Assembly (NCBI GenBank): GCA_026874595.1
Contig: CM049307.1
Location: 33,338,862-33,402,861, forward strand
From: Sipunculus nudus
Taxonomy: Eukaryota; Annelida; Sipuncula; Golfingiida; Sipunculidae
Direction of reading: 5' to 3'
Length of the DNA: 64,000 nt
Shown here: piece by piece, positions 23,601 through 32,941 of the stretch
Position numbering within the stretch: position 1 is the stretch's first letter
Layout: each line of letters begins with the position of its first letter
Notes under the pieces: generated by a model
What the model saw: only the letters and a program-made list of their open reading frames with translations
The model's database searches: none
What the model was told of the DNA's origin: nothing
Translations under genes and position numbers: made by a program

Positions 23601-26600
23601 TATTGACACTCAGGGTGCTGGAGCTTCCCTGCTCATTAGCTCGGCCGCTACACAGTTCACATCAAGTGGCCTCCAGCAAGGACAAATGTAATTATTTGTT
23701 ATTGGAAAGCCAAGCTGTTACTAGTTGTCAGTTCTGCATATTTCCAGGCTCCACCACTGACACCAAGTGGAGTGAGACTAACAGGATTCACTGTCATTTA
23801 GTTTCATTTACTTATATAAGTTTCTCAGTCATTTACAGGGGGCCTCTTATTTATATTAACACAAATTTCCAAACTCCCCATATTTAAGCAGATGCACAAC
23901 AGGACTTGAAGGTGAACATGAATTCAGGGCATACCTTGTTTGGCAAATATGGAGCTGATTAGAAAGTAATATGAAAATGATTTGTTTTTTTGTACTTCAA
24001 ATTGATGTCTATGCATTTTACTGAATAAAATTTATGTCGTTTAGTATAAGGTTGTGTAAATTGATAATTTTTTTTTAATTTAAAAAAAAAGTTTGTCATT
24101 TGTAATATGATGTTTTTTTGTGTTGCTGTTTATCATATAAATTTCTACTGTACAGCAGAATCAGTTATACTATCTTATTGATAAAATACCAGCTATTGTA
24201 GAAATACCTAAAATGACAGATCTGGGCACCTGCTAATTAGAAAGTGCCAGGTCAAGATGTATCTGGAATAGGTATGAAAGTAAACTACAGTTTGATGTTC
24301 AGTATTTACTTATCAGAAAGTTAAAGCTAAATTTGGATGTCATCCTGACAGGAGATACATTGGCCAGAAAGTGAAATAAGAAAATGGCTCTAAGTCGGAG
24401 AGATTAATGCTGTCCACAGGCACTACACCTGAAGTGAAAGGGCTTACAGAGTGAAAAGCAGTGCATCTTTCAGAAGCTCATATGTTGAAATATCTCGATA
24501 ACTGCATCCTTTTTATGGAGGTGTTAATTTATTGCAGAAAACTTGGACAAGTGGGAGAGGCTGACGGTGGCTGATGCTCTGGAGCCTGTACAGTTTGAGG
24601 ACGGTGAGGAAATCGTAAAGCAAGGAGAGCCTGGAGAGGACTTCTTTATTATCACAGAGGTAAGTCTCCTAGAGAGGACTTCTTTATTATCACAGAGGTA
24701 AGTCTCCTAGAGAGGACTTCTTTATTATCACAGAGGTAAGTCTCCTAGAGAGGACTTCTATATTATCACAGAGGTAAGTCTCCTGGAGAGGACTTCTATA
24801 TTATCACAGAGGTAAGTCTCCTGGAGAGGACTTCTTTATTATCACAGAGGTAAGTCTCCTGGAGAGGACTTCTATATTATCACAGAGGTAAGTCTCCTGG
24901 AGAAGACTTCTGTATTATCTCTCTATGTTAACTTCACCCCCCCCCCCCCCCCCCCCCCCGCCATGCATCAGAAAATTACCACTTTAGAATTCAGGAGCGA
25001 GCTTCATAAGCTTTAAGTAGCTTGCGCTCAGTCTATTGATACATGTTTATATTTATATATGTGCTTAGGTAGAATACCACATGAATGTACTTACTATGTA
25101 TTGTGTCAATAAATCATTCAAACAAAAAAAAAAAAAAGAGGACTTCTATATTATCACAGAAGTAAGTCTCCTAGAGAGGACTATGTTATTGAGAGAGAGG
25201 ATCTCTACATTTACTTGGAAGGCAGCCCATGAGTTCACCCTCAAAGAGAAGATTTCCTTATTTCTTTTATGGAAGGTACCTCATGATATTTCTCTCTTAG
25301 AGAAAGGATTTAATTATTTTCTCAGAGTGAAGTCCATGGTATAATGTTCAAAGAGAGATAATTTCCTCCTAGAGAGGACTTCTTTATTATCACAGAGGTA
25401 AGTCTCCTAGAGAGGACTTCTTTATTATCACAGAGGTAAGTCTCCTAGAGAGGACTTCTTTATTATCACAGAGGTAAGTCTCCTAGAGAGGACTTCTATA
25501 TTATCACAGAGGTAAGTCTCCTAGAGAGGACTTCTATATTATCACAGAGGTAAGTCTCCTAGAGAGGACTTCTATATTATCACAGAAGTAAGTCTCCTAG
25601 AGAGGACTACGTTATTGAGAGAGAGGATCTCTACATTTACTTGGAAGGCAGCCCATGAGTTCACCCTCAAAGAGAAGATTTCTGTATTTCTTTTATGGAA
25701 GGTACCTCATGATATTTCTCTCTCAGAGAAAGGATTTAATTATTTTCACAGAGTGAAGTCCATGGTATAATGTTCAAAGAGAGATAATTTCCTTATTTTT
25801 TTCACAGAATATGTCTCATGTTTTGGCAATGACAGGGAGGATTCGGGACACCCTCAGTGGAAAAGTCATATTGAACTTCCATCCTTCTGTGTAAATCCTT
25901 CAACCTTCTGTAATAAACAGTGGAGTCTTTAATCCATTGCACTATACAACTGCATCCCCTGCAACAAAAAATGTAATAGAGAAAAGAAATACCTTGATGT
26001 GAACAGGAACACATAAGTACCCTTGTATTATACTTTGATGGATATCTACTGACTCTGATATGAGCTGTTTTTATGATGCATCATTCATCAATCATTCTGT
26101 CAGCAACCCATCTGAGCACCAGCTGTAGGGATTCTTGTGAAATTTATGAACAACCAGAATAGTGCATTATATTGCAGGTTTAGTGGAGCCATCTAGACCT
26201 CCCACCTACAAGGTTACATAGTGTTTCCTGTGCTTACAGTGTTCTGAGTATATTGGTTCAGTGGGCGACTTGACTTGGTTGGTATTCAGTTCCAGGTTAA
26301 TGGCAGAAGCCTAGAACAGTTCATCAGAGAAATCTGGTCATATGCAGACTGTTATTTAACTTGAATGGGATTGCCACTATTTAATTGTTTAGAAAAAAAA
26401 ACTAACAAATATGTGAATGTTAAAATGTGAATCATTTAAAATGATCTCTTGGATATTCTATGTGCTCAGAGCTGTGTAAAGTGAAAGATGTTAGACTTGA
26501 TTACTCATGCTTTTCAAAGCCAAGGCAACTGAAAAAAAATATTTGATTCTTGTCTTGTTTGACAGCAGATGTCAATTCTGTTTATATATAAAGTCTGCTG

Positions 26601-27468
26601 GAAAAGTTTAATTGCTCACACATTTTGGTAAAGAAATCCTGTTAAAGCAACTCACTCTAATTCAGTGAAGTTGTGAGTAATTTTAGCATGTCAAACTTCG
26701 GGTACATGATAATGTAGTATTTACATGTATATAAACATTTGTATTCTGTAAAGCAGTGGCACTGTTTAACTGTTTGAGATTTATTTTCAGGGTTTCGCTA
26801 GCGTACTTCAGAGGAGAAACGAGAACGAGGATCAGGTAGAAGTGGGCAAGCTTGGTCCCTCAGATTACTTTGGTACGTATCCCTCAAGGATATTAAGCGT
26901 ACATATTTATATCTGTATACATCTCCAGTTACGGTTTGCCTCCCAGTTAACCAACACTGTAGCCCTCCATGTGTGCATGAACATTTTCTGGATGTTAATA
27001 TAATTCAAAAGCCCATATTATTAAAATCCAACAAAAGAGTGGCATACAACTACATAACATACTACAGCCTGTTGTGTACAGGTGTCAGATTAACAAATGT
27101 TTTTACCTCTACTTGTGATACCATACCTTCATTGTAAAGCTCAGTAACCTCTCTATCTTGAAAACTTGATTGCTATGGGTACATTGGGTGTGCTTTATGT
27201 ATAGATGTGCTTTATTATGTATGACTTGGATGTGTCTGTAAAATACATATGTATGTATTATGAAAACCTGTCTGAGGCATATAATATTTTTTCAGGTGAG
27301 ATTGCTTTGCTGTTGGACCGACCCCGTGCTGCCACCGTGACTGCCAGGGGTGTCCTGAAGTGCGTTAAGTTGGATAGGGCCCGCTTTGAACGTGTGCTTG
27401 GGCCATGCTCAGAGTTCCTCAAGCGTAACATAGCACAATACAATAGCTTTGTGTCCTTAGGTATCTAA
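8626..27468 (+). CDS. PRKAR1A: cAMP-dependent protein kinase type I regulatory subunit, 3' seven coding exons
   Basis: Regulatory subunit of the cytosolic PKA holoenzyme: it holds the catalytic subunit inactive and releases it on binding cAMP at two cyclic-nucleotide-binding domains (CNB-A, CNB-B). Seven exons (8626-8672, 10806-10904, 22133-22192, 22577-22637, 24538-24659, 26791-26872, 27296-27468) join in one frame of 644 bases, all with GT/AG introns. The product is nearly collinear with vertebrate RI-alpha: [16 protein letters not shown], then the CNB-A phosphate-binding cassette ([14 protein letters not shown], with its Glu and Arg), the linking helices ([13 protein letters not shown]), CNB-B and its cassette ([15 protein letters not shown]), ending YNSFVSLGI. 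The N-terminal docking domain, the inhibitor site and the start of CNB-A are absent and presumably lie left of the window. RI rather than RII is clear from the sequence. Odd point: the fifth intron starts with a minisatellite made of the exon/intron junction. Confidence 0.96.
8673..10805 (+). other. PKA RI intron, 2.1 kb
   Basis: GTAAGT...TACAG intron. AT-rich with short homopolymers; no exon, RNA gene or clear transposon recognised. AGAATTGCTCAACAACAAC near 9216 recurs near 51024, a small dispersed fragment. Confidence 0.7.
10806..10904 (+). CDS. PRKAR1A: PKA RI exon b: CNB-A phosphate-binding cassette
   Basis: Thirty-three complete codons, [15 protein letters not shown] through GTPRAADVK. 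It contains the cAMP-contacting Glu and Arg of domain A. Acceptor TTACAG, donor GTGAGG. Asp replaces the Thr that follows PRAA in vertebrate RI-alpha. Confidence 0.96.
12910..13290 (+). repeat. Dispersed repeat copy, type 1
   Basis: Begins with the family head TTTTAGCTCAGCTGACTG and a GTCCGTCC tract, then a body (CTTGGAAACCTGAAATTAGG region) that recurs, diverged, at about 19545-19870. A C15 tract (13110-13124) interrupts it. Confidence 0.6.
13552..14080 (+). repeat. Dispersed repeat copy, type 2 (first of a tandem pair)
   Basis: Runs from ATGACTGTAAGTCATCTGAG through a CCGTC-rich tract and a body that includes TTCACACTTCAGGACTGCC. The same order is repeated about 530 bases to the right with high identity, so this and the next entry are direct repeats. 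Related diverged copies lie at 16.2 and 19.9 kb. Confidence 0.75.
14081..14720 (+). repeat. Dispersed repeat copy, type 2 (second of the pair, fuller)
   Basis: Starts TTTTTTAGCTCAGCTGAC. Its head is an imperfect hairpin (AGCTCAGCTGACT against AGTCATCTGAGCT) followed by CCGTCCATCCGTCCGTCCG. It extends further than the first copy, to a module with GACCATGGCATG that recurs near 16010, 16675 and 20450. Confidence 0.75.
14934..14946 (+). repeat. C13 homopolymer
   Basis: An uninterrupted run of C followed by TCCC. One of five poly-C tracts in the window (others at 13110, 24937, 29938 and 47869). Confidence 0.9.
15917..16740 (+). repeat. Repeat tail plus diverged type 2 copies
   Basis: 15917-15953 is a family tail (CAGCTGAGCACAGTGACCCA, then GGTCCCTTGTTT). 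15955-16060 repeats the distal module of the 14.6-14.7 kb copy. 16200-16720 is a diverged type 2 body without the hairpin head. Confidence 0.6.
18013..19160 (+). repeat. Repeat tail and tandem modules with nuclear-receptor half-sites
   Basis: 18013-18048 is a tail (CAGCTGAGCGCTGAGACCCA, then TGGGTCCCTTGTTT). From 18060 a module of about 140 bases, containing AAGCCAAACTTTTCATCC and a block like AGGTCAAAGGTCAAGGTCA, is repeated about six times with divergence, ending in another tail at 19127-19160. The palindrome GACCCATGGGTC marks both tails. Confidence 0.7.
19540..20790 (+). repeat. Dispersed repeat copies, types 1 and 2, and a remnant
   Basis: 19540-19870 matches the type 1 copy at 12.9 kb; 19878-20500 is a type 2 copy with head (GCTGACCATAAGTCATGTGA) and distal GACC-rich module; 20690-20785 joins a fragment of head directly to a fragment of tail, so it looks like an internally deleted copy. 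Confidence 0.65.
22133..22192 (+). CDS. PRKAR1A: PKA RI exon c
   Basis: Twenty codons, [20 protein letters not shown], the helices at the end of CNB-A. Acceptor GATTTCAG, donor GTGAGC. Confidence 0.97.
22193..22576 (+). other. PKA RI intron, 384 bases
   Basis: GTGAGC...TTGCAG. Very AT-rich (AATAATAATTATTAAT stretches near 22310-22370); no further feature. Confidence 0.85.
22577..22637 (+). CDS. PRKAR1A: PKA RI exon d
   Basis: Twenty codons plus one base, [20 protein letters not shown], the helix joining CNB-A to CNB-B. Acceptor AATTGCAG, donor GTGAGT. Confidence 0.97.
22638..24537 (+). other. PKA RI intron, 1.9 kb
   Basis: GTGAGT...TTGCAG. No repeat or exon recognised; a 127-residue open frame at 23504-23887 shows no family resemblance and is taken as chance. 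Confidence 0.75.
24538..24659 (+). CDS. PRKAR1A: PKA RI exon e: start of CNB-B
   Basis: Two bases complete a Glu codon, then forty codons from [20 protein letters not shown] to [12 protein letters not shown]. The last 30 coding bases and first 8 intron bases (24630-24667) are the source of the minisatellite that follows. The first donor, GTAAGT at 24660, is the one that keeps the conserved RI frame with exon f. Confidence 0.96.
24630..24925 (+). repeat. 38-bp minisatellite copied from the exon e/intron junction, first block
   Basis: The unit is 30 bases of exon (CCTGGAGAGGACTTC...CACAGAG) plus GTAAGTCT. Seven GTAAGT donors occur at exact 38-base steps (24660, 24698, 24736, 24774, 24812, 24850, 24888), then a decayed unit. 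Variation is limited to CTAG/CTGG and TTT/TAT, so the array is young. A C23 tract follows at 24937-24959. Confidence 0.95.
24660..26790 (+). other. PKA RI intron, 2.1 kb, starting in the minisatellite
   Basis: GTAAGT...TTTTCAG. The first 1.1 kb is the minisatellite and its duplications; 25801-26790 appears unique and holds no recognised feature. Confidence 0.85.
25133..25800 (+). repeat. 38-bp minisatellite, second block, inside a larger duplication
   Basis: One further unit at 25137-25170 (donor 25162), then six donors at 25398, 25436, 25474, 25512, 25550 and 25588. A segment of about 200 bases beginning at the end of a unit (GAGAGGACTATGTTATTGAG, 25176 onwards) recurs nearly unchanged after the second block (25602-25797). 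The block therefore arose by at least two rounds: 38-bp expansion and a roughly 426-bp duplication. Confidence 0.9.
26791..26872 (+). CDS. PRKAR1A: PKA RI exon f
   Basis: Twenty-seven codons plus one base, [20 protein letters not shown] to DYF, part of the CNB-B beta barrel. Acceptor TTTTCAG, donor GTACGT. Confidence 0.97.
26873..27295 (+). other. PKA RI last intron, 423 bases
   Basis: GTACGT...TTTTTTCAG; no other feature seen. Confidence 0.85.
27296..27468 (+). CDS. PRKAR1A: PKA RI terminal exon g: CNB-B cassette and C-terminus
   Basis: Two bases complete Gly, then [18 protein letters not shown] (Glu and Arg of the B-site cassette), [18 protein letters not shown] and the C-terminal helix ending SFVSLGI, stop TAA at 27466-27468. 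Vertebrate RI ends at the matching place (SFVSLSV), so the C-terminus is complete. Confidence 0.97.
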
Positions 27469-30400
27469 CTTGTATTGTGGTTTTGTGTAGTCCTCCCTGA
27501 CATAATTAACAGTCATGTATTGCTGCACAGCTTGCTGTGACTGCTGGATTCTAGTCACGGCCTGACACAGCTGACTACCATGCCTGGCAGGGATAGAACA
27601 GAATAACTTCCAGGACATTGTGAATATAAATCACGCTACAAACAACTACTACTGGGTGCTTGATCACCAGCCTCGTTTGGACAAAATAAGCTATGTGTAT
27701 GTTTTGCATGACTGTATTTCAGTTTGTCAGAGTCTCCAGAATTGTGTAGCCGAGGGTAGACTGTTGAAGCCTTCTTGCCACAATTGTGTGCATACTGGGA
27801 TGTCTTACAGTGAATTTGAATGATCACTGGGGGAAAAACTTGCATAATATTTTGGAAATGTGTAAAAGATTCTTGATTAAGAAGTAAGAATTCTCCACTA
27901 ACTGTTGCTGATTTTCTCCTGCTGGTCTGGCTCAAACTGTGATGATCTTTTTAGTCATTTATATAGATATATAGGTATATAGATTGTATGGTTTTCAGAT
28001 ATCAGTTCATGGTTGATGTTATTCTGCTGTGAAGTACAGACATGTATAACACAAACAGTCTCTGACTTTCAGTCCATTTATTCTGTTTATTACCTTGATG
28101 AACGTGAAAGGTACATAATTTATTTAGCTTTCAGGTAACAAAACACATGCCAGATTAGAACTTAAAGGAAAATATGTTTTGAAACCTAACTGTGGATAAA
28201 TGTTCCTGTTGTTGCCATGGTAACTGGGTGGTCTCATGATCCTATGCTGTATATTCACCCACAATTAACCATGTATAGCGATACATTCTTGTTGCCATTT
28301 TAACAAAATGTTGTTGTCAAAATATTTTTTCAGATTTCTTCCATTACAGTGACTTGAAAGATTTGTCATTTTCTTTTAAAGCTCTGAATGATGACACTTT
28401 ATTCATGCTGCTGCAGTATATTGCTTTTATTTCTTTACCTGGAGGTCTGCTTGTGCCGTTAATCTTTATCGCTTGTGGACTGAACAAAACTATTACTTCA
28501 CCTGTACAGTGCGTGTGCATGTGTGTTTGAGGGCTAAGACCTTCAGGTTTTCAGAGTGCTGTTACTGATATTCTCTGCAGTTAACTGGGCCGGAGTGCGC
28601 GGCTGCATTTGATTTTCCGAATCTTTATGTATTTATCAACGAAACATTGTGCAAGGGATGTACATATTTCAGAGCGTGACACTTCATTATGCATCCACAC
28701 ATCTAAGTAGTCCTCTGGAATAAGCACAGTAAACCAGTGGGTATAGGATAATTGATATATTTATGAATCAGGTCCACATCTGGTCAGTTTACTTGTGTCT
28801 ACAGCTCCAGAAGGTTGCCCTTGCATCCCTTATAAGAAAGATGCCTTTATAAATATTAAACTTCATGATGCAAGTCTTCTAAAAGACAGTGTCATAATGA
28901 CTGGAGGCTGTGATTGGTTCAAGAGGGTTAATTATATGCATATATGCAGTTTCACAGGAACACATGGAATCATGCACATTCACAAGGAAACTTCCATGCA
29001 CTGCGGTTGTGCCTACATACCATACAGACATGTATACAGTGATTAGCTCATGGTCAGATTTTGTGAACATGGTCATATGCAACTGCTGTTTATTATGGCC
29101 TGTACTTTAGTTGATTGTGTAATGGCCCTGCATTAATTTACATGTGCATTAATTTAGATGAACTCTCAGGGTTGCCAGAAAGTACCTCTCTATGTATGGG
29201 ATTCTACGAGTGGTATTAACCTATTGTGTTTTGAAGACCTTGATAAACCAGCAAAATATCTGGGTAAAATCTTCTTGAGAGGGACATTTCACTTTATTTT
29301 TATAAAGAGGCCTGTATTTGGTTTCAGTAAAATAAGGGTGGTCATGGCTATCTTGATATAAAATTAGTTTTGATTGATACTGTGTCACACAATTAGTGTG
29401 CAGTAAGTTGATCTTGGCTTTTTTGGGCCAATAAACAACATAATATAGATGACCTTAGAGAAAAAAAGAGAGCTTTGATTGTAGAGTTAACTGGTTTTAC
29501 TGCAGATTTGTTTATAAAAAGTATACCTGTAAAACTTGCACTGAACTGGAAGGTAATATGGCACCTTGAGAAATGTTTGAAATCACCAGCACATGCTGGG
29601 GGATTAAATAAACAAAAACAATGCCACATGATTGATTTGTAAACATGTATGTAAACAAATTGAAACAGAATGAATAAATGTTAGCAAACCTGTTCTCATG
29701 TTTCTGTGGTTGCACTGATGGAGCATGTCATTGTGTGTCAGATCACTGAGATGTTGAAATAAAGAGGGACACAAAAAAGCATAAATGATACACATTACAC
29801 AAACTGTCACAAATTTTAATTGTCTGTGTATCTGTGAATGACAGTGATATAAAAAATAAAGATTGTCCAAGGTAGCATTGCAATTTAAACAGGGAATACC
29901 ATTTAGTGATGCATGTACTGTATGTGGCAAGTCATATCCCCCCCCCCCCCCACCTCCATATTCTCTTAAAGTTCAGAAAAAAACAATTAAAAAAATGTAC
30001 CCCACATTGGCACTGAAAACAAGTGAAGGGTGGAAGAAGACAAGTGAATGTGTGTGTTTTGGGATTTCCTTTCTGAGACCCCTTACATAGTGTATAAAAT
30101 ACCTTTTAAGGTGAACCAGCCAATGCATATAATACCCCATGCTCCCAGTAAGCTACAGACCATCTACAGTGCACCACATATTTTGTCTCCTTATTGATGA
30201 AGACTTTAATCATACATCCAGGTAGACATCAGTAGGAAACGGTCATAGCAACAAGATTAAATATCTGACATTTGCACTAAGCAAACTCCAAAGTAAAGGA
30301 ATTCATTATCTATTATCTCTGTATGCCTGCGGATGATGTTCATTTCTGCAGTTGATCATTTAATTCTTGTTCACTATGAAAATAAACAGGTACCTAGCAT

Positions 30401-32447
30401 TTAATTAAATATGTCAAGAGACAGAAAAACCAGGTGAAAAATTAAATCCCCTATTCTGTATTTGCCTGAGATCATTCTGATTACTCAATGCTCTGGTGGT
30501 TTTTACTTGTTCAAAAGTAAAAATAAGACCATATTGTTTTTTATTTTATTTTATTGAAACAAGATAAGTGAGTTTGGCTTTTTATCTAGATTCAAATATA
30601 ATAATTACTGAACGATTCTGCATAAAAAAACTGACAGATAAAGAATACACATATTCAACAATAACTAAGTTAATATGTATGAGATAAATTGTGCATGAGG
30701 TAGCAAGATCAGGGTCCCTTTTCATCACAATAAACAGATGAACAAGCACTACAAATTGTAGCTAAATACCTGATTTTTATGAACTAAATTTACTTGTCTA
30801 CCTTCTGTTCTAAAGACTTCAACATTGCCTCATCCTTCTTTGTAGTACTGATCATTCAACACTGGCCTACTATTCCTTCAGCATTAAAGATTTTCACCAG
30901 GTCTATTTCTTCCTGCAACACAGACAATTTAACACTGGCACATCATTTCCTTCAGTAATAAAGATTACATACTGGCATCGTCCTTCCATTGTCTTTAAAT
31001 ATACAACTTAAGATTTAATACTGTACAGAAAATTCTTAGCCTGCATTCCTCCACCTCTTGGGTTCCCTAGTATCTGGCAGAACTTCTTATTTGTTAGTTA
31101 TTAATACTAAAATAGTCTAAAGAAATCTGTATGTACATAAATACTGTCCAGATACACAAATTGTCATGTTTAATGCTATGTACACTTAGATTACTAATAT
31201 AAATACACAATTTTAAATTCATGAAGCATTGATTTGATTTGATAAAAAAAATATGTAAATACATGTGCAGAATGTCCAAATACACAAATTTTCATGTTAA
31301 AAGCTACTTACTGGGAGATTACAAACAAACCCAACATGGACACCATTTTATTAAGCATCTTTTTCTTGACAATTTTTTTTTGGCCAACAATTGTATATAT
31401 AATTGAATACTGTACACTCGTACACAAATGTTATGTTGAATGCAATTTACAAAGATAATAAATACATAGAGTTTCTAGTTCATGCAATATTAAATGAAAA
31501 TAAGAACTGAAAATTATAAATGAACAAAACACCTTTGGCCGCTAATAGATGTTCTGGCATCTACCTCCTGATCACCTCACTTGCCCCTTCATTTATTAAT
31601 TCTAACAGAAGTTCAGGTTTAAGCCTTGAGAGAAACTGCAGTCAAAAATATTGCCATGGAGATCAATATAGCAACATTTGTATTGCATGTGTATGTGTGG
31701 AATGTTACACAAGACTAGCAGCTGCTGCTGCAAAAAGGGATTACATATTAATGATAAACCACAGAGTGATAGGATTTAATATTATGAAAATGAAAAGACA
31801 CCAGGTAAAGAAAAACAATATTCTGTGAGACACGGTTTATATCTGCCAAGAGACAACATTTACAGTCATTCTCTATACTGATATTATGTCACTTTAATTA
31901 AACTGAGAGAGCCAAGTTATGGCCAGGTAGACCACTCCTGTTATGAAGGCTGAATCGGTCACTTCCTTTTACTGATAAATGCCATGTGGAAAATTTAAGT
32001 GTATTAAGTTCAATGTTGATGATCTTTTGCTTAAAATGAGCACTGTCAACAATATACTGATACCACAAGTATTACATTTTTAAAATCTTTCATTCTTATA
32101 AAAAAAAAAAAAAAAAAAAAACACTTAGCCTCAAGGTAAAACTTGTACCTTTGATAATTAAAAAACAGTTGATAAATTTATAATACAAGCATTGCATAAA
32201 TGACATTGTAAGCGAATAAAAAAACATTTTGCAGCTTTGAAAGACCATGGTATCAAAATGTTTATAGCTGGGTGATATGCATTCAGCACTTTGATATTTC
32301 ACTGCTAATGTATAGAATGTATAAATATTACATATGCAGTTGTATATGTAAAGTGGATAACTGACTGGTAAATGGTAAATAGTGAATGGTATATGAGAAA
32401 TGAATTGTTTTCATTGAAAAGGAAAGAAAATTTCTATACTCAAATTA
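27469..32447 (+). other. 3' UTR and spacer between two convergent genes
   Basis: No coding similarity recognised. The first canonical plus-strand AATAAA signals I see are at 29430-29435 and 29607-29612, which would give a 3' UTR of about 2 kb, comparable to vertebrate PRKAR1A, but the true end is unknown. For the minus-strand gene the nearest AATAAA is at 31597-31592. A C14 tract lies at 29938-29951, a diverged repeat of about 130 bases at 31130-31500, and an A-run at 32099-32120. Confidence 0.6.
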
Positions 32448-32621
32448 CAGTGGAACCCTGCCTTGTGACCACCCCACAATTGCGACCACTCCCACAATTA
32501 TGACCACTTTTCTTGGTCCCAAATATACAATCCAGGTTATTTAGTTTCACAAATACGACCACTCCCAAATTACAACCACTTTGGTTAGTCCCCAAGGTGT
32601 CGTAATTGTGGGGTTCCACTA
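32448..32621. mobile_element. 174-bp MITE next to the SDR42E1 stop codon
   Basis: Ends are inverted: left CAGTGGAACCCTGCC, right (reverse complement) TAGTGGAACCCCAC, flanked by TA on both sides, in the style of pogo/Tc1-mariner MITEs. The interior has repeated ACCACTCCCACAATT-like units. It ends about 20 bases from the stop codon and so lies in the 3' UTR of the minus-strand gene. Confidence 0.7.
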
Positions 32622-32670
32622 TATGTCTTTTTTACCATTTGTCTATTTAACAAATGGTAAAAAAGACATA
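32622..32670. repeat. Perfect 21-bp inverted repeat with the SDR42E1 stop codon in its loop
   Basis: Arm 32622-32642 is the exact reverse complement of arm 32650-32670, separated by a 7-base loop (CTATTTA, 32643-32649). The right arm encodes the last residues before the C-terminal Lys; the TAG stop (32645-32643) and the Lys codon fall within or beside the loop. In the mRNA this would form a strong hairpin at the end of the reading frame. Confidence 0.9.
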
Positions 32671-32941
32671 ATTAACATTGCAAACATCAACCCAATAGTC
32701 AAATCCAGTATGTATTGTTTCAATTTTGAAGGTTTTGGCTTTCCGTGTCCATTGGCTTTGAACCAATTTACAACTTCTGTCAGATCATTCTGTATTGTGG
32801 GCTCATAACCCAGTTCTCGTTTGGCTTTGGCATTGTTGAAATAGTGTGTTACTCCAGTTTTGTAAACTTCTGTTCTTGTTAACAAAGGCTGGAAGTTGTA
32901 TATCCTCCCAATAATTGAATGGATTACTTCTGTCAGTAAAG
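32643..32941 (-). CDS. SDR42E1: SDR42E1 terminal exon
   Basis: Two bases complete Ala, then LLTEVIHSIIGRIYNFQPLL to the C-terminal membrane segment and stop TAG (32645-32643). Acceptor TTTCAG. Contains the family signature LTRTEVYKTGVTHYF. The last seven codons form one arm of the 21-bp inverted repeat. Confidence 0.96.

Noticed and set aside
24660-25600. Extra in-frame PKA exons in the 38-bp array
   Set aside because: The unit is not a multiple of three and a TAA arises at the second junction, so the copies cannot add coding sequence; they lie after the true donor.
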